From: Amycolatopsis eburnea
GTDB lineage: Bacteria; Actinomycetota; Actinomycetes; Mycobacteriales; Pseudonocardiaceae
Direction of reading: 5' to 3'
Assembly: GCF_003937945.1 (NCBI RefSeq)
Contig: NZ_RSEC01000036.1
Coordinates: forward strand, 62,001-126,000
Length of the DNA stretch: 64,000 nucleotides
Position numbers and translations under genes: made by a program. How positions within the stretch are numbered: the stretch's first letter is position 1; every line of letters starts with the position of its first letter. Under the pieces are notes generated by a model. It was not told the DNA's origin. It ran no database searches and saw only the letters and a program-made list of their open reading frames with translations. Below, piece after piece: positions 45,730 through 54,630 of the stretch.

Positions 45730-46878
45730 GTGACTACCTCCACGATCAGCAAGCCACAGCCGTCCGGCCAACCCGACGACGGCTTCCGACCGGGTCTGGA
45801 GGGCGTCGTCGCCTTCCACACCGAAATCGCCGAACCCGACCGGGACGGCGGTGCGCTGCGCTACCGCGGCGTCGACATCGAGGACCTCGCCGGCAAGGTG
45901 ACCTTCGGTGACGTCTGGGGCCTCCTCGTGGACGGCCGGTTCGGGCACGGCCTGCCGCCCGCCGAGCCCTTCCCGCTGCCGGTGCACACCGGCGACGTCC
46001 GGGTGGACGTCCAGGCCGCGCTGGCCATGCTCGCGCCGATCTGGGGCTACCGCCCGCTGCTCGACATCACCGACGAAGAGGCCCGCGAGCAGCTGGCCCG
46101 CGCGTCGGTGATGGCGCTGTCCTACGTCGCCCAGTCGGCGCGGGGCATCGGCCAGCCCGCGGTGCCGCAAGCGCGCGTCGACGAGGCCCACTCGATCACC
46201 GAGCGGTTCCTGATCCGCTGGCGCGGCGAGCCGGACCCGGCGCACGTCAAGGCGCTGGACGCGTACTGGGTGTCGGCCGCCGAGCACGGCCTCAACGCGT
46301 CGACCTTCACCGCCCGCGTCATCGCCTCCACCGGCGCGGACGTCGCGGCGGCCATGTCGGGCGCGATCGGCGCGATGTCGGGCCCGCTGCACGGCGGCGC
46401 TCCGGCGCGCGTGCTGCCGATGATCGAAGAGGTCGAACGCTCCGGCGACCCGGCGGGCCTGGTCAAGGGCATCCTCGACCGCAAGGAACGCCTGATGGGC
46501 TTCGGCCACCGCGTCTACCGCGCGGAGGACCCGCGGGCGCGCGTGCTGCGCCGCACGTGCCAGGAGCTGGGCGCGAGCCGGTACGAGGCGGCCGCCGCGC
46601 TGGAGCAGGCGGCGCTGAAGGAGCTGCGCGAGCGGCGTCCGGATCACCCGATCGAGACCAACGTCGAGTTCTGGGCCGCCGTGATCCTGGACTTCGCCCA
46701 GGTCCCGCCGCACATGATGCCCGCGATGTTCAGCTCGGCCCGCACCGCCGGCTGGGCCGCGCACATCCTGGAGCAGAAGCGCACCGGACGCCTGGTGCGC
46801 CCGTCGGCCAAGTACGTCGGCCCGGCGCCCCGCACCCCCGAAGACGTCGAGGGCTGGGAACTGGTCACCAAGCACTGA
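45730..46878 (+). CDS. Citrate synthase II / 2-methylcitrate synthase-like
   Basis: A 382-residue short citrate synthase, lacking the N-terminal extension of the paralogue at 24553. Catalytic blocks are EHGLNASTFTARVIASTGAD, GPLHGGAPARVL, MGFGHRVYRAEDPRA and NVEFWAAVILDFAQVP. Such paralogues serve either as a second citrate synthase or a 2-methylcitrate synthase; no prpD or prpB is adjacent, so the choice is open. GTG 45730 is preferred to the longer frame from 45571, whose extra 53 residues are unlike the family. A family B hairpin follows the stop. Confidence 0.9.
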   Translation: MTTSTISKPQPSGQPDDGFRPGLEGVVAFHTEIAEPDRDGGALRYRGVDIEDLAGKVTFGDVWGLLVDGRFGHGLPPAEPFPLPVHTGDVRVDVQAALAMLAPIWGYRPLLDITDEEAREQLARASVMALSYVAQSARGIGQPAVPQARVDEAHSITERFLIRWRGEPDPAHVKALDAYWVSAAEHGLNASTFTARVIASTGADVAAAMSGAIGAMSGPLHGGAPARVLPMIEEVERSGDPAGLVKGILDRKERLMGFGHRVYRAEDPRARVLRRTCQELGASRYEAAAALEQAALKELRERRPDHPIETNVEFWAAVILDFAQVPPHMMPAMFSSARTAGWAAHILEQKRTGRLVRPSAKYVGPAPRTPEDVEGWELVTKH

Positions 46879-46883
46879 CCGCA

Positions 46884-46938
46884 GTCCGTGAAGGCCTCCT
46901 TACCGGCTTTTACGACCGGTAAGGAGGCCTTCACGGAC
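46884..46938. repeat. Family B palindromic repeat between convergent genes
   Basis: Arms 46884-46906 and 46916-46938 are perfect 23-nt reverse complements with a 9-nt loop; the inner 21 nt are identical to the copies at 13083 and 56532. The right arm includes the stop codon of the TetR gene (46931-46933). Confidence 0.88.
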
Positions 46939-47533
46939 TTGGGACGGAGTCGTGGGCGGCGGTGGCGGCGAGCATGGCTGTGAGCTGGTCGACCAGCCAT
47001 GTGTCCAGGTGCTCGCGCGGGATCGTGCGCTCCTGGAGCCAGGACAACAGGGCGCCTTCGACGACCGCCGTCCAGCAGCGCAGGGTCAGGGAGAGCAGGG
47101 GGGACGGGTCCGTGACGGCGAGGGCGTCCAGGATCAGGGCCACCGCGCGGTTGCGGACCTCGTCGATCGCCGCGTCCGTGTCCGACGTCGCGATCACCGA
47201 CCCGCTGCGCAGCAACGCGATGTACCCGGCGCGGTAGTGGTCGGCGACGTCGATCAGGCCGCGGACGGCCGCCCGGAGCCGGGTTTCGGGCGGGCCCTCC
47301 TCGAGACCGGCCAAGCCGTCGATGAGGCCGTCGGTGACCGTGCGCAGGGCCTGCACCTGCAGCTCGCGCAGGTTCGGGAAGTACCGGTAGAACAGCGGCC
47401 GCGACACCTCGGCGCGCGCGACGATGTCGTCCACCGTGACCAGTTCCGGCGCCCGCGAGCCGAACAGGTCGAGCGCGGCCTGGATCAGGTCGTCGCGGCG
47501 GGCCTGCGGCGACATCCGCCGCGGGCGGCTCAC
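46931..47533 (-). CDS. TetR-family regulator coupled to ephD
   Basis: A 200-residue regulator with HTH AALDLFGSRAPELVTVDDIVARAEV and recognition helix SRPLFYRYFPNLRELQVQAL. The GTG at 47533 overlaps the ephD stop by 4 nt (ATG 47515 is an alternative), so it is the second gene of the ephD operon and probably autoregulates it through the repeats at 49240-49263. Its stop codon is supplied by the family B hairpin. It resembles mycobacterial TetR proteins with long-chain ligands, but the inducer is unknown. Confidence 0.87.
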   Translation of the reverse strand: MSRPRRMSPQARRDDLIQAALDLFGSRAPELVTVDDIVARAEVSRPLFYRYFPNLRELQVQALRTVTDGLIDGLAGLEEGPPETRLRAAVRGLIDVADHYRAGYIALLRSGSVIATSDTDAAIDEVRNRAVALILDALAVTDPSPLLSLTLRCWTAVVEGALLSWLQERTIPREHLDTWLVDQLTAMLAATAAHDSVPSP

Positions 47534-49239
47534 GGCGTCAGGTCCAGCTTCGCCGCCGCGCGCAGCAGCCCGGGCGTCAGTCGCGAAAGGACCAGCGCGG
47601 CTTTCGCCTCCGGAGTGGACGGTGCGATCGCCGTGTCCTTCTCCACTGCGCGCAGGATGTCGCGCGCGACCCCCTCGGGCCCGAACCCGCGCCGGGCGTA
47701 GAGCTTCGAGCTCTCCTTCTGCCGCCGGCGTTGCTCCTCTTCGGACACCCCGACGAACGTCGTCGTGTTGGTGATGTTGGTCTTCACGATGCCCGGGCAC
47801 ACCGCCGTGACGCCGATGTGGTGCTCGGCCAGCTCGGCCCGCAGGCAGACGCTCAACGTCAGCACGGCGGACTTCGTCGTGGCGTACGCGGTCAGGATCT
47901 TCGACGGCAGGTAGGCCGCGGCCGACGCGAGGTTGACGATCTGGCCGCCTTCCCCGCGTTCGGCGAGCATCGGCGCGAACGCGCGGCAGCCGTGGATCAC
48001 GCCCCAGAGGTTGACGTCGATGACGCGCTCCCAGTCCTCGACGGACGTGTCGAGGAACGGGCCGGACATCCCGATGCCGGCGTTGTTGACCACGATGTCC
48101 GGGACGCCGTGGTTTTTGCGGACCTCACGGGCGAAGCGGTGCACGGCATCGCCGTCCGAAGAGTCCACTGTGTACTCGGCGACGCCGTGGTCTTCCAGCA
48201 GCTTCAGGGTTTCCGCGGCCGCCGCGGGGTCGATGTCGGTGATGACGACGTCGGCGCCCTCGGCGGCGAACGCGAGCGCGGTGGCCCGCCCGATGCCGCT
48301 GCCGGCGCCGGTGACGACGACCAGCTTGTGCGCGAACCTCCCGGCGCCGGCGCGCGCCCGGCGCAGGCCCCGGCTTTCGGCGCCGGTCTCGGCGTACTCG
48401 ACCAGCTCGGCGGCGGCGCGCGCGACCACCGCGGGCTTGGCGCGGGTGACCCAGTGCGTCCCGACGACCCGGCGGATCCGCAGGTCCGGCACCCAGCGGG
48501 TGACCTCGGTCTGCAGCGGCGTCGTGACGTAGGCGTCGCCGGTCGGGGCGAGCACCTGCACCGGGACGTCGGCGGGCTTCGGCGCGGGCCGCGAGAGCCG
48601 GGTGAACATGTTGGCGCGGTAGAGCTGGAGCCCGTGCAGGCCGTCGGACTTGTCCGGCGGTGCCGCGTCGGGCTCCATGCGCTGGATCTGCTTGCCCAGC
48701 AGGCCGGTGCGCCACAGCACGTCCGGGATCAGCGGGAACTGGAACGCGAGGATGTACCACGAGTGCAGGAACTGGCTCAGCGCGTTCTTGAGGCGCTTCG
48801 GCGTCGGGCGCGTGAGCTGCGCGCGGAACCAGGCGCCCGCGTGGTCGAGGCTCGGGCCCGAGATCGACGTGTAGGAGGCGACCCGGCCGCGCAGGCCGTC
48901 GCCGGTGACGGCGTGCCACGTCTGGATCGAGCCCCAGTCGTGGGCGACCAGGTGCACCTTCCCAGCCGGCTGCACCGCCTCGACGACCACGCGCAGGTCG
49001 TCGGCCAGCTGGTCCAGCCGGTAGGACGAGCGTCCCGACGGCTTGTCCGACTGCCCGGCCCCGCGCACGTCGTAGGTGACGACGCGGTGCTTCGCCGTCA
49101 GCTCGGCGGCCACCCCGCCCCACATCGAGCTGTTGTCCGGGTAGCCGTGCACGAGCACGACCGTGGGCCCGTCTTCCCGGCCGTCGACGTGGACGGAGAG
49201 GCGGACACCGTCGCTGGCGGTCACCCACTTGTGAGACAT
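47530..49239 (-). CDS. ephD: EphD-like alpha/beta-hydrolase (epoxide hydrolase) fused to SDR oxidoreductase
   Basis: A 569-residue two-domain protein. Residues 5-285 are an epoxide-hydrolase-type alpha/beta hydrolase: HGYPDN oxyanion region, nucleophile D101 in AHDWGS, late histidine in GTHWV (H262). Residues 303-565 are a short-chain dehydrogenase: TGAGSGIG (310-317), NNAG (385-388), S439 and YATTK (452-456). The same fusion in M. tuberculosis, EphD (Rv2214c), acts on mycolic-acid-related substrates. Its presence in a genome that may lack mycolates suggests another lipid substrate. ATG 49239; direct and inverted TGTC/GACA repeats precede it. Confidence 0.9.
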   Translation of the reverse strand: MSHKWVTASDGVRLSVHVDGREDGPTVVLVHGYPDNSSMWGGVAAELTAKHRVVTYDVRGAGQSDKPSGRSSYRLDQLADDLRVVVEAVQPAGKVHLVAHDWGSIQTWHAVTGDGLRGRVASYTSISGPSLDHAGAWFRAQLTRPTPKRLKNALSQFLHSWYILAFQFPLIPDVLWRTGLLGKQIQRMEPDAAPPDKSDGLHGLQLYRANMFTRLSRPAPKPADVPVQVLAPTGDAYVTTPLQTEVTRWVPDLRIRRVVGTHWVTRAKPAVVARAAAELVEYAETGAESRGLRRARAGAGRFAHKLVVVTGAGSGIGRATALAFAAEGADVVITDIDPAAAAETLKLLEDHGVAEYTVDSSDGDAVHRFAREVRKNHGVPDIVVNNAGIGMSGPFLDTSVEDWERVIDVNLWGVIHGCRAFAPMLAERGEGGQIVNLASAAAYLPSKILTAYATTKSAVLTLSVCLRAELAEHHIGVTAVCPGIVKTNITNTTTFVGVSEEEQRRRQKESSKLYARRGFGPEGVARDILRAVEKDTAIAPSTPEAKAALVLSRLTPGLLRAAAKLDLTP

Positions 49240-49263
49240 CCTGTCATGTTAGACAACCTGTCA
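49240..49263. promoter_or_regulatory. Candidate TetR operator upstream of ephD
   Basis: CCTGTCA occurs at 49240-49246 and again at 49257-49263, with GACA (49252-49255) pairing with the first TGTC. The spacing and position at the start codon suit TetR autoregulation. The remaining gap to 49453 shows no gene. Confidence 0.5.
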
Positions 49264-49453
49264 ACAGTCGTGTTCACCCGCGCGGCGGTTACGCGTGCCG
49301 GGAAGTTCAGGTTTTTGCTTGTATGACAGCGTTTTCGTGGTTTCCCGTGGAACCAAGCGGCGGCGGTGGACGACCGTGTCCACCGAACGGTGGACAGCCG
49401 GATTCAGCTGGGCGTTGCTCCCGATCAAGCCCCCGGTCGACCACGCTGGAGCC

Positions 49454-50293
49454 ATGACCACAGCAGTGAGCGTGCGCGGCCTGCGCAAGCAGTACCCCGG
49501 TCACCTGGCCGTGGCCGGGCTGGACCTGGACATCGCCCCGGGCGAGGTGTTCTCCCTGCTCGGCCCGAACGGCGCCGGGAAGACCACGACCGTCGAAATC
49601 CTGGAAGGCCACCGGCAGCGCACCGCCGGCGAGGTCACCGTGCTCGGGGCGGACCCCGGCAAGGCCGGCCGCGCCTGGCGCTCGCGCATCGGCATCGTCC
49701 TGCAGACCGCGAACGACGCCGCCGAGCTGAGCGTCGCGGAGACCGTGCGGCACTTCGCGAAGTACTACCCCGGCCCGCGCGACCCCGACGAGGTCATCGA
49801 CAAGGTCGGGCTCACCGCGAAGGCCGGCGCCCGGGTCAAGTCGCTCTCCGGCGGGCAGCGGCGCCGCGTCGACGTCGCGCTCGGCATCGTCGGACGGCCC
49901 GAGCTGCTCTTCCTCGACGAGCCGACCACCGGCTTCGACCCCGAGGCGCGGCGGCAGTTCTGGACGCTCATCGGCGACCTCGCCGCCGAAGGCACCACCA
50001 TCCTGCTCACCACCCACTACCTCGACGAGGCCGAGGCGCTGGCCGACCGCGTCGCGGTGATCGCGCGCGGCGAGATCGTCGCGCAGGACACCCCGCAGAA
50101 CCTGGGTGGCCGCGCCGCCGCCGAGGCCACCGTGCGGTGGACCGACGAGCGCGGTGCGCACGTCGAGCGCACCGCGTACCCGACCAAGCTCGTCACCGAG
50201 CTCTCCGCTGGGGGTAGGGAGCTCGCCGGGCTGACCGTGACGCGGCCGAGCCTGGAGGACATCTACCTGGACCTGATCGGAGACAAGGCATGA
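49454..50293 (+). CDS. ABC exporter ATP-binding protein, DrrA-like
   Basis: A 279-residue nucleotide-binding protein with Walker A GPNGAGKTT, signature LSGGQRRRVDVALG, Walker B LLFLDEPTTGFDP and the H-loop TTHYLDEAE. The wording fits daunorubicin-resistance-type exporters. ATG 49454. The stop overlaps the permease gene by 4 nt. It is followed by a histidine kinase and response regulator in one coupled operon, which suggests export induced by, or coupled to sensing of, a drug or envelope stress. Confidence 0.93.
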   Translation: MTTAVSVRGLRKQYPGHLAVAGLDLDIAPGEVFSLLGPNGAGKTTTVEILEGHRQRTAGEVTVLGADPGKAGRAWRSRIGIVLQTANDAAELSVAETVRHFAKYYPGPRDPDEVIDKVGLTAKAGARVKSLSGGQRRRVDVALGIVGRPELLFLDEPTTGFDPEARRQFWTLIGDLAAEGTTILLTTHYLDEAEALADRVAVIARGEIVAQDTPQNLGGRAAAEATVRWTDERGAHVERTAYPTKLVTELSAGGRELAGLTVTRPSLEDIYLDLIGDKA

Positions 50294-51099
50294 CCACGCT
50301 CGCTCTACCCGGCCCGCTGTCGCTCGGCCTCGCCCGCGGCGGCACCGAGCTGCGGCAGTTCTTCCGGCACAAGGAACAGGTGGTCTTCACCTTCTCGCTG
50401 CCCGCGGTCCTGATGATCCTGCTCGGGTCCATCCTGGACGGTCCGACCGCCCTCGAAGGCGTCACGTCCGGGCAGCTGCTGGCCGCCGGGATGATCGGCT
50501 CCGGCATCGTCTCGACGTCGTTCAACAGCATCGCGACCGGTGTCTCCGCCGACCGGGAAACCGGGGCGCTCAAACGCCTTCGCGGCACGCCGATGCCGTC
50601 GTCGTCCTACTTCATCGGCAAGATGGTGCTGGTCGCGGTGTCCAGCCTGGCGCAGACCGTGCTGATGGCCGGGGTCGCCGTGCTGTTGTTCGGGCTGAAG
50701 CTGCCCACCGCGCCGGAGAAGTGGCTGACGCTGCTGTGGGTGTTCGCGCTCGGCATCGTCTCCTGCACCCTCCTGGGGATCGCGATCAGCTCGCTCGCCA
50801 AGTCCACCAACGGCGCGGTCGCCGTCGTGCAGATGCTGTACCTGGTGCTGCAGTTCATCTCGGGGGTGTTCGTTTCGCCGATCACCAACCTCCCGAAAGT
50901 TATGGTGGACATCGCGTCGTTCTTCCCCTTGAAGTGGATTTGCCAGGGCTTCCGGTCGGTGTTCCTGCCGGACGCCGCGGTGCGGATGGAGATGGCTGGG
51001 TCATGGGAGCTGCCGCGGGTGGCGCTGGTGCTGGGGATCTGGTGCGTGGTGGGCGCGGTGCTGGCGCGGCTGACGTTCCGGTGGACCGACGCGAGGTGA
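50290..51099 (+). CDS. ABC-2 exporter permease, DrrB-like
   Basis: A 269-residue permease with six transmembrane segments and the ABC-2 coupling region DRETGALKRLRGTPMPSSSY. It pairs with the upstream ATPase. The stop TGA overlaps the sensor kinase GTG (GTGA), so all four genes are translationally linked. No conclusion about substrate can be drawn from sequence. Confidence 0.92.
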   Translation: MTTLALPGPLSLGLARGGTELRQFFRHKEQVVFTFSLPAVLMILLGSILDGPTALEGVTSGQLLAAGMIGSGIVSTSFNSIATGVSADRETGALKRLRGTPMPSSSYFIGKMVLVAVSSLAQTVLMAGVAVLLFGLKLPTAPEKWLTLLWVFALGIVSCTLLGIAISSLAKSTNGAVAVVQMLYLVLQFISGVFVSPITNLPKVMVDIASFFPLKWICQGFRSVFLPDAAVRMEMAGSWELPRVALVLGIWCVVGAVLARLTFRWTDAR

Positions 51100-52253
51100 A
51101 GGACGCCTGGGACCGGTTCAACTGGCTCTGGGAGATCCTCTTCGCGGTGGCGTACCTGGCCACGACGGTGCTGGTGGTGCTGGACGAAACCGATCCGCTG
51201 CGCACCACCGTCGCGGTCGGGGCGCTCACCGCGCTCGCGCTGACGTACCTGCTGTGGGGCCGCGGGGTGGTCCGCGACGACGGCCACCTCCCGCAGCGGT
51301 GGACGCTCGCCGTCGTGGTCCTGGCGCTGGTCGCGGTCGCGATGTTCGCCAACACGACGACCAGCTTCATCCTGTTCATGGTGTGCCCGCTGCTGTTCTC
51401 GACGCTCGAGTTCCGCCCGGCCGCGGCGTTCACCACGGTGGCCATCCTGCTGAGCCCCGCGTCGGCGGTCGTCAACGACGGGCTGCGGGGGCCGACGCTG
51501 CACATCCTGCTGCCGATGACCGCGATCCTGATCGTCTTCGGGATCCTGTCCGGCAAGTTCATCCTGCACGTCATCGAGGAAAGCCGGGCGCGGGCGGACC
51601 TGATCGCGCGGCTCGAGGCGAGCCAGGCCGAAGTCGCGCGCCTCTCCCGGGAAGCGGGCACGGCGGCCGAACGCGAACGCCTGGCGCGGGAAATCCACGA
51701 CACCCTCGCGCAGGGCTTCACCAGCATCGTCACCCTCGCCCAGGCCATCGAGTCCGAAGTGGACACCGACCCGGCCGCGGCGCGGCGGCACGCGGAGCTG
51801 GCCGCCCGCACCGCGCGCGACAACCTCACCGAGGCCCGCGGGATGGTCGCCGCGCTGGCCCCGGCCGACCTCACCTCGGGCTCGCTCGTCGACGCCGTCC
51901 GGCGGCAGGCGAACCGGCTGGCGGACGAGGCGGGCCTCGCCGTCCGGTACGAAGTGGACGGTCCGCTGCCCGCGTTGCCGATGGCAGGCGAAGTCGTCCT
52001 GCTGCGGGGCGCGCAGGAAGCGCTCAACAACGTCCGCCGGCACGCGGCCGCGTCGGCGGTTTCGGTCACGCTGTCCGTTGTGGACGATGCCGTCCGGCTG
52101 TCCGTCCGCGACGACGGCGCCGGCTTCGACCCCGACCGCGCCGACGGGTTCGGGTTGCGGGGCATGCGGTCCCGGGCGGAGCAGGTCGGTGGCAGACTGA
52201 GCGTCCGGAGTGGCCCCAGCGGCACCGAACTCACCTTGGAGGTGCCCGCTTGA
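51096..52253 (+). CDS. Sensor histidine kinase, NarL/LiaS type
   Basis: A 385-residue membrane histidine kinase. Residues 10-160 contain about five hydrophobic segments with little extracytoplasmic loop, suggesting intramembrane sensing or sensing through the ABC partner. A coiled-coil linker (160-190) leads to the HisKA_3 motif AREIHDTLAQGF with H201 and a compact HATPase (NNVRRHA, DDGAGFD, GFGLRGMRSRAEQVGG). Unlike classical NarX it lacks a HAMP domain. GTG 51096 is coupled to the permease. Confidence 0.92.
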   Translation: MKDAWDRFNWLWEILFAVAYLATTVLVVLDETDPLRTTVAVGALTALALTYLLWGRGVVRDDGHLPQRWTLAVVVLALVAVAMFANTTTSFILFMVCPLLFSTLEFRPAAAFTTVAILLSPASAVVNDGLRGPTLHILLPMTAILIVFGILSGKFILHVIEESRARADLIARLEASQAEVARLSREAGTAAERERLAREIHDTLAQGFTSIVTLAQAIESEVDTDPAAARRHAELAARTARDNLTEARGMVAALAPADLTSGSLVDAVRRQANRLADEAGLAVRYEVDGPLPALPMAGEVVLLRGAQEALNNVRRHAAASAVSVTLSVVDDAVRLSVRDDGAGFDPDRADGFGLRGMRSRAEQVGGRLSVRSGPSGTELTLEVPA

Positions 52254-52870
52254 TCCGCGTCCTGCTGGTCGACGACCACCCGGTCGTCCGCGAAGGCCTC
52301 CGCGGCATGCTCGAAGCCGAACCCGACCTGACGGTGGTCGGCGAAGCGGGCTCCGGCGACGAGGCGGTCGCGCTCGACCGCATCGCCGAACCCGACGTCG
52401 TGCTGATGGACCTGCGCATGCCCGGCCTCGACGGCGTCGGCGCCACCAAGCGGATCCTGCGCGACCGGCCCACGCGCCGGGTCGTCGTGCTCACGACGTA
52501 CGAAACGGACGCCGACATCCTGCGCGCGGTCGAGGCCGGCGCGTCCGGCTACCTGCTGAAGGACGCGTCCCGCATGGAACTGGCGAACGCGATCCGCGCG
52601 GCAGCGCGCGGCGAGACGGTGCTGGCGCCGTCCGTGGCGGGCAAGCTGGTGAACCGGGTGCGCAACCCGGAGCCGCAACCGCTTTCGGCGCGCGAGGTGG
52701 AGGTGCTGCGGCTGGTCGCGAAGGGCGGGACGAACGCGGACATCGGCCGCGCGCTGCACATCAGCGAGGCGACGGTGAAGACGCACCTGCTGCGGGTGTT
52801 CGGCAAGCTCGGCGTGTCCGACCGGACGGCCGCGGTGACGACGGCGATGTCCCGGAACCTGCTCGGCTGA
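52250..52870 (+). CDS. NarL/LuxR-family response regulator
   Basis: A 206-residue regulator. The receiver has D54 in VLMDLRMPG and the conserved Lys in GYLLKD; the C-terminal LuxR-type HTH is LSAREVEVLRLVAKGGTNADIG with SEATVKTHL. The start is TTG 52250, overlapping the kinase stop by 4 nt (TTGA); no ATG or GTG is available near VRVLLVDDH-like N-termini. It most likely activates the ABC exporter operon of which it is part. Confidence 0.92.
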   Translation: MIRVLLVDDHPVVREGLRGMLEAEPDLTVVGEAGSGDEAVALDRIAEPDVVLMDLRMPGLDGVGATKRILRDRPTRRVVVLTTYETDADILRAVEAGASGYLLKDASRMELANAIRAAARGETVLAPSVAGKLVNRVRNPEPQPLSAREVEVLRLVAKGGTNADIGRALHISEATVKTHLLRVFGKLGVSDRTAAVTTAMSRNLLG

Positions 52871-52915
52871 ACCCCGGGACCTGCTTCTCCCGCCTCCGCG
52901 CGGCAGAATGCCCCC

Positions 52916-54256
52916 ATGCTTGAGTCGACCGAACACGCCCTGCTCCGCCGGATCGCCCACGAGCAGGCCGCCTGCCGGGCGCCGTCGCTGGTCGCCGCTG
53001 TGGTACGGGACGGTGAGATCGTCTGGTCCGGCGGGCGGGGGCGGGTCGGGGACACGCGGCCCGGGACCGACACCCAGTACCGGCTGGGCTCGATCACCAA
53101 GACCCTCGTCGCCACCGCCGTCATGCGGCTGCGCGACGAGGGCCTGCTCGACCTCAACGACCCGCTCGAAAAGCACGTCCCCGGCACGCCGTTCGGGGCC
53201 GCCACCGTGGCCCAGCTGCTGTCGCACACCTCCGGCCTGACGTCCGAATCGCCGGGCCTGTGGTGGGAGCGGACCCCGGGCGCCGACTGGGAGGCGCTCG
53301 TCGGCAGCCTCGCCGAGGGCGCGACCAAGCACCGGCCGGGCGCGAAGTTCCACTACTCGAACGTCGGCTACGGCGTGCTCGGCGAGCTCGTCGCGCGCCA
53401 CCGCGGCAAGGGCTGGCTCTCCGTGCTGGACGAAGAGGTCCTCGGCCCGCTCGGGATGACCCGCACCACCCCGCACCCGACCGGCGCGCACGCCGAGGGC
53501 TTCGCCGTGCACCCCTTCGCCGACGTCCTCCTGCCCGAGCCGAGCCCGGACGCCGGCGCGATGGCCCCCGCCGGTCAGCTGTGGTCGACGGCGAAGGACC
53601 TCGGCCGCTGGACGGCGTTCCTCGGCGGCTACGGCGGCGGGGTCCTGTCCCCGGAGACCATCGAAGAAATGCGGACCGTGATCACCGTCGACGACACCGA
53701 CGTGTGGACGACCGGCTTCGGCCTCGGCCTGATGCTCGTGCGCTACGGCGGCCGCCGGCTGGCCGGGCACACCGGCTCGATGCCCGGCTTCCTCGCCGTC
53801 ACGCTGGTCGACCCGGCCGCGCAGACCGGCGCGCTGGTGCTCACCAACTCGACGTCCGGGGTCGGCATCACCCAGCTCTGCCTGGACCTCATCACGACGA
53901 CCGACGAGCTGGAGCCCCGCCTCCCCGCCGAGTGGGAACCCACCGCCGTCGACCCGGAACTGCTGGCGCTGACCGGGCTCTGGCACTGGGGCCCGACGCC
54001 GTACCACCTGCGGGTCCAGGGCGAGGGGCAGCTCCTGCTGGCACCGGTCGAGGGTGCCGGGCGCAGCTCGCGCTTCCGCGCGACCGGCAAGGACACCTAC
54101 GTCGGTCTCGACGGCTACTACTCCGGCGAGACGCTCGAAATCGGCCGCGACGCCGACGGTGTGGCCACCCACCTCGACCTCGCGACGTTCGTCTTCACCC
54201 GCACGCCGTACGACCCGGCCGCGCCGATCCCGGGCGGCGTCGAGAACTGGCGCTGA
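52916..54256 (+). CDS. Beta-lactamase-family serine hydrolase
   Basis: A 446-residue class-C-like hydrolase without a signal peptide, so probably cytoplasmic. Catalytic SxxK is S59-I-T-K62, the second motif is YSN (147-149) and the third is HTG (285-287). The C-terminal 110 residues (about 335-446) form an additional beta-rich domain, as in many esterases of this family. Esterase or peptidase activity is more likely than drug resistance. A GC-rich hairpin follows the stop, and the facing gene is convergent. Confidence 0.88.
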   Translation: MLESTEHALLRRIAHEQAACRAPSLVAAVVRDGEIVWSGGRGRVGDTRPGTDTQYRLGSITKTLVATAVMRLRDEGLLDLNDPLEKHVPGTPFGAATVAQLLSHTSGLTSESPGLWWERTPGADWEALVGSLAEGATKHRPGAKFHYSNVGYGVLGELVARHRGKGWLSVLDEEVLGPLGMTRTTPHPTGAHAEGFAVHPFADVLLPEPSPDAGAMAPAGQLWSTAKDLGRWTAFLGGYGGGVLSPETIEEMRTVITVDDTDVWTTGFGLGLMLVRYGGRRLAGHTGSMPGFLAVTLVDPAAQTGALVLTNSTSGVGITQLCLDLITTTDELEPRLPAEWEPTAVDPELLALTGLWHWGPTPYHLRVQGEGQLLLAPVEGAGRSSRFRATGKDTYVGLDGYYSGETLEIGRDADGVATHLDLATFVFTRTPYDPAAPIPGGVENWR

Positions 54257-54261
54257 GGACC

Positions 54262-54302
54262 GGGCCCCGCTCACACCCCCAGCGTGGTGGTGAGCGGGGC
54301 CC
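54262..54302. terminator. Hairpin terminator between convergent genes
   Basis: Arms 54262-54274 and 54290-54302 are perfect 13-nt reverse complements with a 15-nt loop, immediately after one stop and adjoining the next. Confidence 0.75.
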
Positions 54303-54620
54303 TCAGGTCAGCGCGGGGGCGCCCGCCGCGTACGCGACGGCGGCGGCGAACCGGGTGGCGATGCGCTTGCCCTCGCCCCAGTCGAACAACCCGAACTTCA
54401 GCTGGGTCTGGATGGTGAGCGTGGCGCCCGGCGCCGCCGGCGAGACCATCGCGGTGACGACCTGGCCCCAGCTGAAGAACGTCATCCCGGTGCGGCAGGT
54501 GACGTAACCGCGCTGGGCGTCGTAGAACGGGCCCTGCCCGCCGATCGCCGTGACCCCGGCGGGGAGCGCGTTCCACAGCACCTGGGGCGGCACCGGGAAG
54601 CTCTGCTGCACAGTCGTCAT
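54303..54620 (-). CDS. Small conserved hypothetical protein
   Basis: A 105-residue protein with no recognised domain name. ATG 54620 gives a compact sequence beginning TTVQQSFPVPPQVLWNALPA, whose opening resembles the first strand and helix of SRPBCC/START-like folds (VPPQVLWNAL), followed by several predicted beta strands with LTIQTQLKFGLFDWGEGKR. The longer frame from 54674 is less likely. It is 10 bp from a membrane protein gene upstream, so they may be co-transcribed. Function is unknown. Confidence 0.65.
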   Translation of the reverse strand: MTTVQQSFPVPPQVLWNALPAGVTAIGGQGPFYDAQRGYVTCRTGMTFFSWGQVVTAMVSPAAPGATLTIQTQLKFGLFDWGEGKRIATRFAAAVAYAAGAPALT

Positions 54621-54630
54621 GACGGGCAAA

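Noticed and set aside
52916..54256. Beta-lactam resistance gene
   Set aside because: No signal peptide, and the SxxK/YSN/HTG set with an extra C-terminal domain is typical of esterase-like family members.
50900..54274. 1124-codon minus-strand open frame
   Set aside because: It lies opposite five well-supported plus-strand genes and has shadow composition; no domain was recognisable.
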